Source: Craterostigma plantagineum (taxonomy: Eukaryota; Streptophyta; Magnoliopsida; Lamiales; Linderniaceae). From it: a stretch of DNA of 64,000 bases. This document shows positions 46,112 through 59,163 of the stretch, one piece after another (the stretch's first letter is position 1; each line of letters begins with the position of its first letter). Below the pieces are notes generated by a model. The model had not been told where the DNA came from. It did not search any database and saw nothing but the letters and a program-made list of their open reading frames with translations. The position numbers and the translations under genes were made by a program. The DNA lies in the NCBI GenBank assembly GCA_027422505.1, contig JAPQWV010001658.1, positions 1 through 64,000 of the forward strand. Reading direction: 5' to 3'.

Positions 46112-47200
46112 TTCTTTCTTTCATGCATCTCACCTCACTATTTTAATCATTGCAATTTACTCCAATTCCTAGTGCTCTTATTATCTTCTAGTCCTCGAAA
46201 GTTATTTAATTAGCTACGGATCAGCCATGTTTTCTAAATTTGCCAATACACTCGGACCTTACTTACATACAGGCGATATAAGGGCTTTATTCCTCAACAT
46301 CCAAATAAGCCATTACGGACGTTATTTATTTTTATTATTTATTTTCAATAGAAAATTGGAAATTGAATTAATTTAAACAAGTTTTACTTCTTCATGTCTT
46401 CTTTGTTGCTGGTGCAGACAGACAAGGGCTACCTGGAAAATTATGGGTGTTTTTGTTATTTAGGATTACTTTTGTGTTAAATTAAAAAAGGAGTGTAGGG
46501 TTTTAACTTAAAAAGGGATTGAGTGTTTAAAAAAAAACGAAGTGTTTGATTATGATTTTGATTCGCTTGACTGAAATTTCATGTCGAAATGAGGTGTTAA
46601 TTGATGGGTCATGATTATTAAATATATAACCCCAAATGAGTGAATTTTGGTGTTTCTGAGCCTGAAATCATCGTTTTCGAACAGAAATCGGTTTATTCGA
46701 GTTACTCGAATAAAATTCTAGTAGAAAAATACTATATTCGAGTGGAAAAAAATCGAAAATGAAAATCGAATTAATTATTTTATTTTCGAGTTTTTTTTAC
46801 TCGAATATGTTACTCGAATTGAAAAATAATTATTCGAATTTTTTTACTCGAAAAAAGCCAATTTAAGTTGGCGTATTTTGGTAACTTTCGGTTCAGTCCC
46901 TTTTGTTTAATAAAAATAGAGGACGCTCCCTAATGTTAAAATAGCCCGAAAATTATCAACTACAAGAAGTTCGACATACAGAAAGAAAGATTGGGCAACA
47001 AAATAGTCTCTCACTCATTGCAAACTTATGTCAGTGTCCGTACAACAACATATGAGAAAACAAAAAATTTCCGAGCCCTCGGAAGATATATCATTCTTTA
47101 CATGGCGACATTACCATTCTTTTCTCACCTTGGTGTCTTTTTGCCAGAATCTCTCCTTGAAGCTGTTTTTGTTATCGACTGATTAATCGAAGCTTGCTTC
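46112..47200. other. Intergenic region with TCGAAT/ATTCGA-rich block
   Basis: No gene seen. About 46670-46860 is a degenerate cluster of ATTCGAGT and its complement, which could fold on itself. Confidence 0.45.
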
Positions 47201-47206
47201 TAACCT

Positions 47207-49426
47207 TACAAGAAGTAGTCTGGCGGAGGCTTTTTGGCCGGAGGTACTCTTGATTCCTGCATTTTAACAATTAAAACGAACAAAAAAAAAGTCGTTTAAC
47301 TTAAAAACAAATAAGGCAAAATTGGGAATGTGCGTATAAAGATTCTGTCCGTGTGAGTGTTTATGTGTTTGTAATGTACCTGAGGAGCTGCTTGAAAGAC
47401 ACGAAACTGCTTTTCGAGGTTGTCATTTAGTTCAAGTATGGCAGCCACATTCCCACATCTGAAACGTAACATTCAATATCGCAATCGTTTGGACAAAAAG
47501 AGCGTCGGCAGTAAGAAAATCTTGGCACACCTGTAACAGTAATTTGGGGCAGACCAGACAGTAACTATACGGTTGTTGAACATCCACTTGAAACCGTCCA
47601 TTACAAGCTGATGGGCGCGACAAATGTAGTCGATATCGTTCGTGCGATTAAACGTGGAGACAACGCTCCACCGAACAAATATCCCGCCCCACGTGGACTC
47701 AAACCCCAGCTGTCGACAGAGTCTTCGGGGTCTGACCATAGGAGATCACACATTCCACCTTCGTGAGGAACTTCTTGCTTTCGATCGATTGCCCTAATCT
47801 GATTGATGTAATGAAAAATGTTAATTATCTGTTGCCCAAAAGAAGATAAAGGGTAGTTGGTGATTAGGTACCTGATCTATCGTGGAAATTGCAGGTGACA
47901 AACCACCGTGAACAGAAAAGATCTTGTTCTCAATGAGTGCTGAGAGGCTGCAAAGAAGAACAGTCATTATTATTTCATCGTAGTTTAATTGTTTATATCA
48001 CATAAACTTCTAACATTGTCTGCCCTGTCATGGCTATTCGATGCAATATCCCAACCTTAGGTAATCGAATATATCGGTGCAATATCTCCAAACATTGGCT
48101 GAACCGTACTTTCGGAAGCACTCGTCGTAGAAACCATATACCTGGAAGACGATAGAGAAGAGAACTGATGAAGCATTTTATGCAATATAGTGAGGTTAAT
48201 ACTCCATACTTAAGAAGTGCATAACCTGCGTGATTTGCCTGCTCTCATGGTTCCCCTAATGAGAGTTATCCTATCAGGATATCGTACCTATCGATGAAGT
48301 AACAGCAGTTGAGCATTTAAGATAGAAAAGAGTTCGATTTCCATTTTTTTAGGAAAAATTGTGGGGACATAAGGTTATCAGAATCAGACATTGTCAAAAT
48401 TGTTTTCTAACTGTATGCGATCAGCAAAGATGCTGGAATGCTAGCTGAGAAAGCTAATTACCTTGAGCGCAAGTAGAAGTAGAAACGTCTCGACAGAGTA
48501 AAATCCTCTATCAACAAAATCTCCGAGAAAAAGGTAGTTAGTCTTTGGGCAATCGCCTCCTACTTTAAACAGCTCTTTCATGTCATAAAATTGGACCATG
48601 TATATCACCGCATATCTAAACAAATGGGAAGTAAAAAAAGTCAGAATAAATGTGGAGTCAAAAGCTACAGTAAGTGAATTCACTCGCGACTCATGTCAAC
48701 AACACCACCATTATATATGACTCCAAAATTCCTCTATCGCTCTATCCACCAACTAGCGAACGAAATAAGAACAAGTTCGGTAACATCTCGAGTCAAATGC
48801 CGAACAACCTACGTATCCTCGTCAAAATATTCCATCAGAAAATGGTACTAGAATAGGACACAATTCTCCACTAACCTAAATCAGACATCCTACTAACTCA
48901 TTTCATCCATGCAACTTGCGATAAAGCATATTTGAGCTAACAGGCCCATGGGAAACACAACCCCATCTTCCTCCTTACAAATCCCTTATTAAGGTGTGAA
49001 CTAATCGACAATTGTGTCTTATCTTATCAGATTCCCAATTAATCATATGTTTCAACAATACACTTCCCTAACTCCACATTAGACACAATACAAAATAATA
49101 GAAGAGACGAACAACATTAAACTCAATTTCCTCCAAGCATTACGAATAAACGGATCAACACCCACGACTACAACAAATGCTGGAAATTCAAAATTCACAA
49201 GATCGACTGCAGCTTCAGAAAAACTCGCACCAAAGTTCAATTTTAAATTAGACTAAATATCAGCAAAAAAAAAAGCAATACTGACAGTGACCGGCGCATC
49301 AACTCGCTGAACATTACTCTCCTCGACGAGTATTTCCATGGCTTTGAGGCATAGGGCTTTCACTTCAGATTCAGTCAACGGCTCGCATCTTTTGAGCTGC
49401 TCTATTTGCCGGTCTAGGTCGGACAT
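47207..49426 (-). CDS. PPX: Protein phosphatase 4 catalytic subunit (PPX)
   Basis: Metal-dependent Ser/Thr phosphatase of the PPP family. ATG 49426 starts [20 protein letters not shown], the PP4/PPX N-terminus. Metal and catalytic motifs lie in successive exons: GDIHG (near 48605), GDFVDRG (near 48510), RGNHES (near 48250, one base missing), then HGGLSPAIS (near 47910), LLWSDPED and [20 protein letters not shown] with [10 protein letters not shown] (about 47740-47535). The C-terminus [12 protein letters not shown] ends at 47207; the DYFL end is the methylated tail conserved in PP2A/PP4. The first intron is about 670 bp. One-base shifts occur near 48600, 48250 and elsewhere. The N-terminus and tail favour PPX over PP2A. 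Confidence 0.9.
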
Positions 49427-49865
49427 ATCTCCGGCGATGTCACTGAATTCTTCGTTTGTTGTGTGATTCTCTTTTTTTTTTTTCCTTGAAATGAATATTT
49501 ATTTATTTTATAATGAACTGAGATCGAGAATAGTTTAGCGGTTATTTCATGTTCACCCATAAAATTTCGCGTCACTTTTATCTTTCGCGCCTAAATTTTC
49601 TAAATCTTTCGATTTTGACCCCAAGGTCAAGGAGGATGATGGAATTTGCTTTTAATTGAATATTCTCTCGCCGATGACGAAACTGCCCCTGTACAGAATG
49701 TCAAAGGTACGGCGGCGATTTGAAATCGACGAGGAAAAGAAGTCCATAGATTCAACGATCTCCTCACACAATATACACTGATAGGCAACAACAATTGTTT
49801 GTCTGTCTTCGATTTCTCCGCAAATCAAAAGGAAATTACAGAGAAAGATATTCAAAGAATCGCCT

Positions 49866-50511
49866 TCACAGCCTCAAATCCGTCCAGGCGAGCTCGTCGA
49901 CTTCAGCGCAATCGCCGGCCGGCAGGTTGAGATCGAAATTTAAGTGTCTCTTGCAATTCGTCGAAGAAGAACAATTAAATTCGTTCTCAACGTCGCCGGC
50001 CACCGATGACGACGAATCGCAGTCGCTGTGGCAGTCGCCGGCAGCCACCGGCAGAGATCTCGGATGCCGTCGAGACGGCGGATGAGCGACCGTCCTCGCC
50101 GCCAGCGGACGCCGCGGACCGCTGAAGGACTCGACGGTGCTGCTCATCCCGCTCGTCGCCGGCCTCGTAACAACCAGATCGTCCTCGGTGGGGTAAAATC
50201 GGGAACCTAAAAATTGGTTAGGGTTAGGGCTGTGGAGGAAGGCGTCTACGTTTTCGTGGGTGGGTGAAGGGAAGTTGTCTTGGCCTTCGCCCCACGCAAG
50301 GATCTCGCGCCGCGTCGTATGCACGCGCCGCTTCTTCAGCGGAATCGAAGGTGCCGAGCCAGACACGTGTCTTCTTCAAGGGGTCTCTGATCTCGGCGGC
50401 GTAGCGTCCCCAGGGCCTCTTTCGAACTCCCCGGAATCTGAGTTCCGTGGATCGGCCGACGGCGTCCTCCACCTGTCGGGCTGCGGTCGGTGCGGCTCTC
50501 GCTCTACCCAT
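49866..50511 (-). CDS. ERF transcriptional repressor with EAR motif
   Basis: Single exon. ATG 50511, then an AP2/ERF domain at about residues 25-83: [52 protein letters not shown]-box-contacting residues (Arg, Trp) are present. The central part is Ser/Pro-rich ([14 protein letters not shown]). Near the C-terminus lies the EAR repressor motif FDLNLPA, followed by about 17 residues ([16 protein letters not shown]). This fits group VIII ERFs (ERF3/4/8-type), which repress ethylene and stress genes through TOPLESS. Two one-base gaps near 50305 and 50275 break the frame within the end of the AP2 domain. Between them the family sequence is readable, so errors are likely. Confidence 0.88.
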
Positions 50512-50529
50512 GGTTTTTCAAGAGAGGAT

Positions 50530-51540
50530 ATGGAGACAAAAAGGTACAAGAAAAACAACGGCGACGAGATGAAGACGATGGGTTGAAGAATCTGATCAGA
50601 GAAACAAACCGTGGGTTATCGATTTTCTACAGCTAAGAGAGAGACATTTTTTTTCTTTTTCCTTTTAATTTTTTTTTTGTACAAGAAAGAAGAAAGAGGC
50701 GTACGTGGAATGGTGGTATGGAAATGGAATATGAGATGGGAGGAAGGGAAATGAAATGGACCATTGACTTGTCATGATTTCTATGAATTATTATATTGTT
50801 TCAACGAATTTCCTGTTATTTTATTTTCGTCTTTTAAATTTATATAAAAATTACTATTATCTTGCCGCAAATTAAAATTCCTAATAGTTAACTCGTGGCC
50901 ATCATCATCGGACGAATGCTTGGCAGATGGTACAAAATACAGGCAAGAACTGGCCTTCAATGTTGGGCAGAATTAAGATATCCAAGTTGGTATTTCGAAT
51001 TTCGACACTTAATGGACGAAGAAAGAGATCCCAGACCAGAGCAATGGTGAACTCATTGTACAACTGAAACAAAGAAATCAAGAAAAGCAAAGTGTATCAG
51101 GCATGTCCATATTCTTGCAATATACTATCATTTCTTCAAGTCCCGACTCTCCAGCAAGAATCTCCTTTCCATCCATTTCACACAGAAGATGCTATTTCCA
51201 GTTGCTTTTGACAAGAAAGTAGAAGTCCTGAACAAAAACAACTTACAGAGAAGACATGAATTTCACACTAGAGTTTCGATCTGAACTAAGCTTAGGAAAC
51301 ACTGTTTTACTTCACCTTCTAACTTCATTCATATTTTTTAAGACAAAACTAAGATGTAAAACCAAACCCTGGTTTTCACAAATGGTAGATCTTCCATATT
51401 TTTCAATAGATAATACATCTTTACCCCATAGCAAATCAACAACATGGCATCCACAGAAAACTTGAGAAGAAAGCAACAAGACAAATAGGAACTATTGACG
51501 CATTACCATATTAATACAAAGCTTAGAAAGTGAGCTGACC
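50530..51540. other. Intergenic region and ERF leader
   Basis: No gene seen. The first 100 bp are the probable ERF 5' leader. Short open frames at 50905-51090 and 51256-51465 have no motif; part may be the uL30 3' trailer. Confidence 0.45.
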
Positions 51541-51545
51541 TACCT

Positions 51546-51997
51546 TTAGGAAGAAGGAGCATCAGCACGAGCACTGTGACTGACTACCAAGGGAGGGCGA
51601 ACAGCTCGGTGTTCGGCGATCTTCTGCTTCCTAGCATTGTACATCTCTTCAGTCTCAACAACAACCAATCTCTTCACCTACAACAGCTCAAATTCGACCA
51701 AACACAAAAGCAACGCAAAGTGAGAAAGCATCCATCTCCACATCGACACACCAACAATTATTTCACTAATCAGGTGACTCAGTGTATACTGTATTCAGAA
51801 ATCACCTGCTGAATCATTCCACGCACGGTAGGCGTGTTCCACCTCATGACCGTGCGGTTGCACTTGGTGAGGCGGAGGGCCTCTAACGTGCGCCGGTGGA
51901 GCCTCCTCGTGCCGGGAATTCCCCTCACCAGCGTGATGTACAGATTGCGGCTCCACGCGATAGGTACGTTAGATCTGAAAGCGTTGAACGCACTCAT
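51546..51997 (-). CDS. Mitochondrial large-subunit ribosomal protein uL30 (L30 family)
   Basis: Binds rRNA in the large ribosomal subunit; the plant family member is predicted mitochondrial. Two exons, frame intact: 51997-51806 (MSAFNAFRSNVPIAWSRNLY, ITLVRGIPGTRRLHRRTLEA, LRLTKCNRTVMRWNTPTVRG, MIQQ) and 51677-51546 (VKRLVVVETEEMYNARKQKI, RPPLVVSH, ending ADAPSS). The intron has GT and AG borders. The full length of 107 residues agrees with the plant family. This is one of the few genes here with no frame break, which is useful as a control for the error question. Confidence 0.9.
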
Positions 51998-52256
51998 CGT
52001 TCTTCGATCCAGCTACCTTTTACTCCCCTCGGAGTTCGAATTAGGAAATTGATCAGAGAAAAAATGACCGGCGAGGGTTTTACGCACCTACAATTCTATG
52101 CCAGCTTGATAGCAAATAATAAAGACGACGCCGTATTAGCTGAAGAGCTAGAGCTACTCTATTGGACTATTCCTACATTTTGGGCCGATTATGACGGGCC
52201 AAAAGTGGGCAAATTATTTGAACATTTATAAAAAAATTTAAAAAAAAAATATGAAA

Positions 52257-52281
52257 TGCGGTGAGCGTGGATCAAACACGC

Positions 52282-52324
<43 letters not shown>

Positions 52325-52329
52325 CCCGC
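52257..52329 (-). tRNA. tRNA-Phe: tRNA-Phe (GAA)
   Basis: 73 nt without CCA, beginning GCGGGGATAGCTCAGTTGGG on the minus strand. The anticodon loop is CTGAAGA with GAA at plus-strand 52294-52296. The acceptor stem GCGGGGA pairs imperfectly with TCACCGC, as in plant tRNA-Phe. A T-rich terminator follows on the minus strand (plus-strand A-run 52241-52249). One oddity: the TψC loop reads GTTTGATCC where GTTCGATCC is expected, so position 56, normally C, is T. Confidence 0.92.
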
Positions 52330-52658
52330 AAGTTGTTTAACTTCATAGTAAAGACCATTTCAACCTTGAACATTGTTTTCCCCACATATGACTTCACATA
52401 GGAAGCTTCTTAAAATATTTTAATAAGAAGATACATCAGAATTAAATTAATAATAAATTTAGGCTTATCGTGGGAATGGTGGAAATTAAGATAGCATTTA
52501 TTTTTTTAGCTGTTTCAATAATCGATGTTAATAAGCTACTAAAATGAGTCTACGTTAATTCTGAGACAATCGCCGGAATTTTCGCCACCACTCCTCTCTC
52601 TAATCCGTGTTTTACTTCTAATAGAAAACGACGCAGTATCACCTTGAAGACGCATGTA

Positions 52659-55600
52659 ATGGAAGGGTCATCACTCGTGTCAAGAGCGAGGACAGCCATC
52701 AATTCAGCTGCGGCGAAAGCGGAGAAAGTCCTCACGGACATCAAGAAGTCTGATCATCGAGGTACAGTTAATCCTTGTTTACTTTTTTTTTTCGTTTTTG
52801 ATAGGGACACGTCGGATTGAGCTTTTTTCTGTCAATTTTCTATTTTTAGGCTGTTCTGCTTTTCTATTTTCTTTGTTTTTTTCCGCCTAATTTTGACTGG
52901 AAATTCGTTTTCCATTGCCGAGTTTTAGATCAGCGCTCGTCGCCGGAGTCTAAAGACGATGTCGATTATTCGAAGGTATGTTGTGTCGTACTTTTAGATT
53001 TGTTTGTATCGGTCCCTGTTTAATATATGTTTTTTGGTCAATTAAATTACGAACAAAGGGGATGTGACTGGATTTCAGAGGTTGTTAAATGATGTGATTT
53101 GCGATTTGTTTGACGGTTTGGCTTAATAATTAGAACGTGATTTTGCTGGTCGAAAATCTGTTCTCGACGAATGGGAAGCTTTGACAAGTGTGACTAATTG
53201 ATGTGTTTATTGGTGAGCGTTTTGGGGGTGTTTGTGTCAATCTCTCAATTGGAGTAAGAATCAGCTAGTATATAAATGCTGAGGAAGTTAGGATGTTTCT
53301 CTAATGCAGGAAGTAAATGAGGAAAAGAACAAGAAAATCAAGCAGAGGCCAAGTCCGATCAAGACGAAGCATGACTGGCATGAGAGGTTTAGAAATATAA
53401 GAAGAGGCAAGAAAGGAGCTGAAGATTTTGAGTCTCCAACTATGGCATATGCAATTTTCGATGAAAATTTGTACCTTATGGGGGAGAAAGAGTTCTCTCC
53501 TGCTAAGGTCAGGTTATTTTTGTGTGATGCTTTGACATTTGACTGGTCGAAAAAGGTATATCACTTGCAAAATAAAGGTGCCTAACTCATTGGCATCAAC
53601 CTTTTGAGTTTTTATAGACCCATAACTTAGAGATGCCTGCTTTTCAGATCTGACAAGGTCTTCTGGTCTTTTTATGCCTGATATAGAATAATGGTATTTA
53701 TTAATTATCTATGCTCTGGTCTTAGTCAGCTCAAATTGTGTATTTTGTGGTGCATGGTTGTTTCTGCCTATTTCAAAATAGTTTTGGGCCGCTAAAAGTT
53801 TTTAGTGCAGTTTATTAATATATATGTTGTGTCACAGGATTCTGGAGAGGGAGTCGCGACAGAAGATTCAAAGTCCATCAACACTGATGTCATTCCATCT
53901 TCAGCTATAGTCAAGCAGTTGGCTGTAGCAATTGAGTAAGAAATCGTATTGACATGTTGGTGACTTTTATTTACCCGAAAACTCTTACTTTAGCAAAAAA
54001 ATCTTGATGCAAACTCTGTTTTATTTAGTATTATAGATCAAAATATGTAAAGGTGGTTCCTTTTTAAGTTATTCTGCAACCTTGATGGAATGGAAGAAAA
54101 TTTAAATGATTAGATTGATGGACCATTATTCTTGCTGAATCTTAAGATAAAAATGTTGGAAGCCCCCATGACTTTTGTCTTTGTGGATCTCTCTCTAGTG
54201 TGGGCCCAAACTACAATTCCATGAAGGATCTTCTTGCGTCATCTAGAGGCTCTTCTCCAATCAGAGAAAAGGCTAGTGCTAGCTTATCAGCAATGAAGCA
54301 GCTTGTGCTTCGTGAAAAGGAAGATAAATGGTCAGCGAGTTTGGTGGTGATGAAAAGGTTCTGTCGGTAATCAATTCATTGCTAAATCCAGGTATATAAT
54401 TCGTCTGGAAGAGCATCATTTTTCTTTCTTGTGTTTGGGTGGGGTGGGGTTCTTAGGTCAGCGACATGATGTTAGCTCCCGGCCACTTGTTTCAGTTTCT
54501 TGTTGTAAGTGTCGATTTTCACTTGTTGTGTATCTGCAAGGAAGTTGCAGAAGGACAGTTTACCGGGAGGAAACTATCTGATGTTGAAGCACAGGTGGCT
54601 ACATCTTTGCTCAAAGACATTCATGCGGCCCCTATCGAGAGTTTTGTTGTTAAGCTCGCCGAAGCAGTCGGTTGCTTCAAAACCTTACGGAAAATGGCAT
54701 CATTTTGGTCTAGGGTGTTGCTGAAGTAAGTCTGATTAACTCAGTTATACTCAGTCTAGGATTACTTTATTTTGATGACTTTGAGCATCTATTTCTAGAA
54801 CGTGTTGGTTGTTGAGTGCAATTATATTTCGGAGACTTTATTTCTGCATGTTTCGCTTTGCTGAATAATATTGGAAATCATCGGTAGTTATGGTTCCTTG
54901 CCAGTTGTTGAAAGTCGGTGAATGATCTATCATATAAAAGTAAAAGGCAATCATAACCAGCTAGAAACAGAAAGTTTTTGTTCTACGGAGGGACAGTGAT
55001 ATATTTGTCATACATTGCACCAAAGAAAACATAGACTGTTGCTGCTTGTGTTCAATTAAATAGTGGTTGGTGCCATCTTTTTGACGCCATTGCCAGCCAT
55101 TTCATATTCTTTCCTTATAGATTTTTAGTACTTGATGTACTTATAAATCCACCATTAACTTTGTAGGTTAGAAGACTTTGGTACGAGGAGCAGTACATTC
55201 CTGGAATTCCATTAGACACTATCCCAGACTTGAATTCATGTTTGTTGTACCAACAGTTACAAGTAATCAACTGTTGCATTTCCAGAAAAAGGCGGCGTGC
55301 TGCTGCTTTAGAGTCGCTGGAGTCTGTTCTATCTCGAACTTCAGTAAATGCTGGAGGATCTTCAGTTTCCGATTCCACAGTTTCCCTTGATCGCTATTTT
55401 TATGCTAGAATCAAATTCGGAGAACTTGCTGTTAGACTTGGAGCTGACAGGGAATGCGAAAACTTGACTATGCTTGAAACTGGGGAACCCATATTTCACC
55501 TGTGATGCAGGTTGGTAAAAGTTTTTTACCAAGATTGACAAGGATAAATCCACTACATGTGCTGATGTGGAGTTGTATAGGAACCACCTTTATTGACTGA

Positions 55601-57483
55601 AGACATTCTCAGGGAGACCGAGGAGTTTGTTCTGAGAACAGGAAGGTCCGTATTGATGTATTATTGATTAATCATTTTCTCTTTTGTCCAACTCCTACGT
55701 GAACTTTAGTTTCAATGTCCACAAATTGCAATCCATGCTTTGTTTTGAAAATTTAATACCTTTCCTGCCACGACTTAAGCCGCAGAAAAAAAATGGGATG
55801 TTGCGTGTCTGATGATGGAAATTGAGATAGTTTAAAGAGCATTTCTGACTTACCAATGTTATTGTGTTTAGTGTTGGAGCAGGATGCTCCCAGCTTCTTT
55901 CAGACATGCAGGCCTTCAAGGTGAAGATTCATGACAAGTTGCATTTTATTTTGTAAATGGTGGATTTTTCTTTATAATTTGTAGATTGAAGGTCTGTAAC
56001 GTTTTATTTTTCAGGCAGCAAATCCTGGCTGCATATTAGAAGATTTTGTCAGATGGCACTCTCCCCCTGATTGGATGGAAAATAACGGTATTGGTGATCT
56101 GGATGATTCCTCGGATTCTGGTGATTCACTCTCAGTCAAAGGTCAGCTGAGTATGAGGATGCAAAAGAAGGTATGCACTAACATCCAAGGGATAAATAAG
56201 AATCGGCGTACGCTTCTTTAGCATCTGAAAAGTGAAAACGTTATAATTTCTCATCTTGCTTTCACCGCCGTCAGTGATAAACAATGTTGACCTCAAATCT
56301 ATTTTGCTTTTAGGAAAGGGTATTTCTGAGGATTGGACTAGCATAAATAGCAAAATCATTTTTCTTTTTAAACAGGCTTTTATCATGGTATATGATGTAT
56401 AAACTGTTTGGGAGAATTAATAACACCAGTTACGTAAAGTAGGATGAAAAATATTGCTAAAATGATGTCTTAACAAATGAAATGATCTTGCTGATGACTA
56501 GGCAATTTGTGGCGCGAATTGTGGGCAACGTCAAAACCAGTGCCAGCTGTTAGACAATCCCTCTTTATGACGAGGACCTGGCTGTGTAAGTAAGCTTCGT
56601 TATATCTGGTGTCGTTCTATCAAGTATGTACGGAATATGAATCTTATATTGGCACTAACTCCAGCAATTACACCAACCTTTCTTGCAGAGAAGGGATTTT
56701 GGACTCTCTGGAAGAAATCTCGCCTTCTGAGCTATTCAAGCAGCTCTTCATTGCCGCTGTAAGTCCCTTGACATGCTAATATTCATTCGGTCCTTTTAAT
56801 GCCTCGTTCCTACATCTAAATCAATAAATAAGGGAAATGTGTTGTGTAAATTCCTCGTAACTCCAAAAAAACATTATACCATAACTGGCCATGTCTCAGC
56901 ATTCATTATTAACTATATCTTGTGAATTCCCAGTTAGGCGCAGGCTTAGCAATATCTGAATCCACGCTCTCGACAAATACCAGTTTGTCTAATTTGTTCC
57001 ACGACTGCAGAATTACATAGTTGCTACTTGCCAATGCGTCAACTGGGCTGAGAGGCTAGATGATATTTGCCAGGTCTGTGCACTCATTTAATCAAAGTAT
57101 TATTACTACACACATTTTCCTATTTGAAACCACCATATCTTTTGTTTTGGTAAAAAATGTCAAAACACAGGTTTATGAAACAGTAGAAAAAATGCTACTA
57201 AACAAGACGAAGCAATAAAGATCACCGAGCAACCGAAGAACCCACAGCAACTTCTGGCGATTTGAAGAACCGTTTCAAACGGCTAAGCTTAAAATTCAGC
57301 GGGAAAAGCAAAGCCAATGCCTCAAAGACACCAGAACCTACTAAAGACCCCAAAAATGCTGAAGAAAGCTCCGTGCGCCAACAATTCTCTTCGATGTTTT
57401 CGAAAAAGCCACCAAAGCCAAGCCCCTCTTCATCGGAGAAAGCTTCTACTAGTTCGATTGATGGTGACTGGACAATTGTTTAA
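52659..57483 (+). CDS. RAB3GAP1: Rab3 GTPase-activating protein catalytic subunit-like
   Basis: Large Rab regulator; with its partner it acts as GAP/GEF on Rab GTPases in membrane traffic and autophagy (known for animals, inferred here). ATG 52659 starts MEGSSLVSRARTAINSAAAK. First exons 52659-52761, 52929-52975, 53310-53507 (KQRPSPIKTKHDWHERFRNI) and 53838-53935. Middle blocks: NYNSMKDLLASSRGSS, EFGGDEKVLSVINSLLNP, AEGQFTGRKLSDVEAQVATS. The Rab3GAP catalytic core is spread over exons 55170-56740: WYEEQYIPGIPLDTIPDLN, CLLYQQLQVINCCISRKRR, then near 56010-56060 ANPGCILEDFVRWHSPPDWM. The C-terminus KNRFKRLSLKFSGK...SIDGDWTIV ends at 57483. Frame shifts occur near 54340, 57215 and elsewhere. Confidence 0.88.
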
Positions 57484-58292
57484 GGTTTCATGCAACAGTA
57501 AGTCTTATATTGTTGTCCATCACGGAATTACTAGCCACAAACGGTTCGAAACTTTCACCGTTTCCATAAATGTGAAGTGGGAATGGGATAATTTTTTTTA
57601 CAAATTTGTAAATTTAAAAGCGCCTACGGTAGGCCTTGATGAGTTGTGTTAATTGCCATATGTTCGACATGAAATCGTTTCTCTACGTTTGAAAATCCAC
57701 GGATAGGAACCGAATCGTTCTCTAATAACAGTTATGATGGATGATCACTTTACTTAAAGTCTTAATGAAATGATGGATGATCACTTCACTTATAATCTTA
57801 ATGAAGAGGGTGTATAGTATTTTAATTTATATATTTTTCTCAATATGTTCTCTATGTTTCCTTGATTTCTTTCCTATTTAAACTTGGTGAATTATTCTAT
57901 CCAACTAAACTGTATTCAAATGAAAAAGGTGATTATATAAGAAAGAATATAATATCCAAAACAAATAATTAATTGGTGCATGCATATTCGCATGCAAATT
58001 GGAACGTTATGAGGCTATATATCAAAAGTCCCGTGCAGTGCAAGATCAAAAGCTGAACAAGTTAAGCCTAGCAAGAAGAAAAAGTTGGAAAAAGGAAATA
58101 AAATTGCATTAATGAAGAACCCATGAGAAGCTATGCCCTCATTTAAAGATAGGCCCAACTCTTTCTAACACTTAAAACAAGTCGTAGTGTAACTTTACTA
58201 TATAAACGACCGCCTTGGCTTGTTTTCATTTCTCATGATATATAATAACACACAATCATCATAAGGTTCAAGAGTAAGCATATAGTAAGACT
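57484..58292. other. Intergenic region and GRP promoter
   Basis: Contains a short tandem repeat (ATGATGGATGATCACTT at 57733 and 57769). A TATATAAACGACC core promoter lies at 58199-58210, about 85 bp before the glycine-rich protein ATG. No further gene seen. Confidence 0.5.
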
Positions 58293-58823
58293 ATGGCTTC
58301 CAAGTACGTAAGCCTCATCCTCCTAGCACTTGCATGCATTCTTGTACACAACGCCAATGGAAGGAAAAACTCGCGCCGCAGGGATCATTCGCCGAAGAGA
58401 AGACATTCTTCTCCGTCCAAGATTTGGTGTAGGTGGTGGTGGGCTAGGCGCCGGTTATGGCGGTGGGTTCGGTGGAGGAGCCGGCGGTGGGCTCGGAGGA
58501 GGGTCGGGGCTGGGTGGTGGTGGTGGGCTAGGTGGTGGCTCCGGCGGTGGATTTGGTGGTGGGGCAGGTGGTGGGTTAGGAGGAGGGTCTGGTCTGGGCG
58601 GCGGCGGCGGCGGTGGAGGGTTTGGTGGTGGTGGTGGCAGCGGCCTTGGTGGTGGTAGTGGGTTCGGTGGAGGGGCTGATGGTGGTTTTGGTGGTGGGTC
58701 GGGGCTAGGAGGAGGTGGTGGTGGTTTTGGAGGCGGCGGTGGCGGTGGTATTGGGTTGCTGGTGGTGTCGGCGGCGGTTACGGTGGTGGAGCTGGTGGAG
58801 GAATAGGTGGTGGGTTTCCTTAA
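58293..58823 (+). CDS. Secreted glycine-rich cell-wall protein
   Basis: ATG 58293 starts a clear signal peptide (MASKYVSLILLALACILVHN, then ANG). A short basic segment follows; after a one-base shift near 58380 the frame reads RREDILLRPRFGVGGGGLG and continues as roughly 120 residues of GGGFGGG / GGGLGGG / GGGSGLGG repeats. A second shift near 58758 leads to the natural end YGGGAGGGIGGGFP with a stop at 58821. Glycine-rich proteins of this kind are structural wall proteins. The Trp/Arg-rich translation in the signal-peptide frame is a shadow of the repeats. Repeat number is probably variable. Confidence 0.85.
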
Positions 58824-59163
58824 TTGATTAAGAGGAAGTGTGCACTTAATTTATATTTCCCCAAGAATATCTGTGCAAGCGTTTGATGTGGTTTCACTTT
58901 CAATACTATTACTTTATATCTACTTTTACACGTTAAAATTCTAATTCCGTCCAAACTCGTTCGATGAAAAAAGCATGAAATGAAATTGTAGTGAAACAAA
59001 AAAGGATGAGGACAATCTCAATAATATACAAAGTATTTCATTCCATTCAAGGACCGATACAAACATCACAAGCTCTCACTCATTCATCTATATGCAATGC
59101 ATTATAACCGGGCGTTGACTTCTTGAAAAAAGTCAAGAGGCAAGTTGAAAAAAGATCCATTAC

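Noticed and set aside
58293..58658. Trp/Arg-rich 121-residue ORF continuing from the signal peptide
   Set aside because: It is the wrong-frame reading of the GGT/GGC repeats; the glycine frame matches a known protein type.
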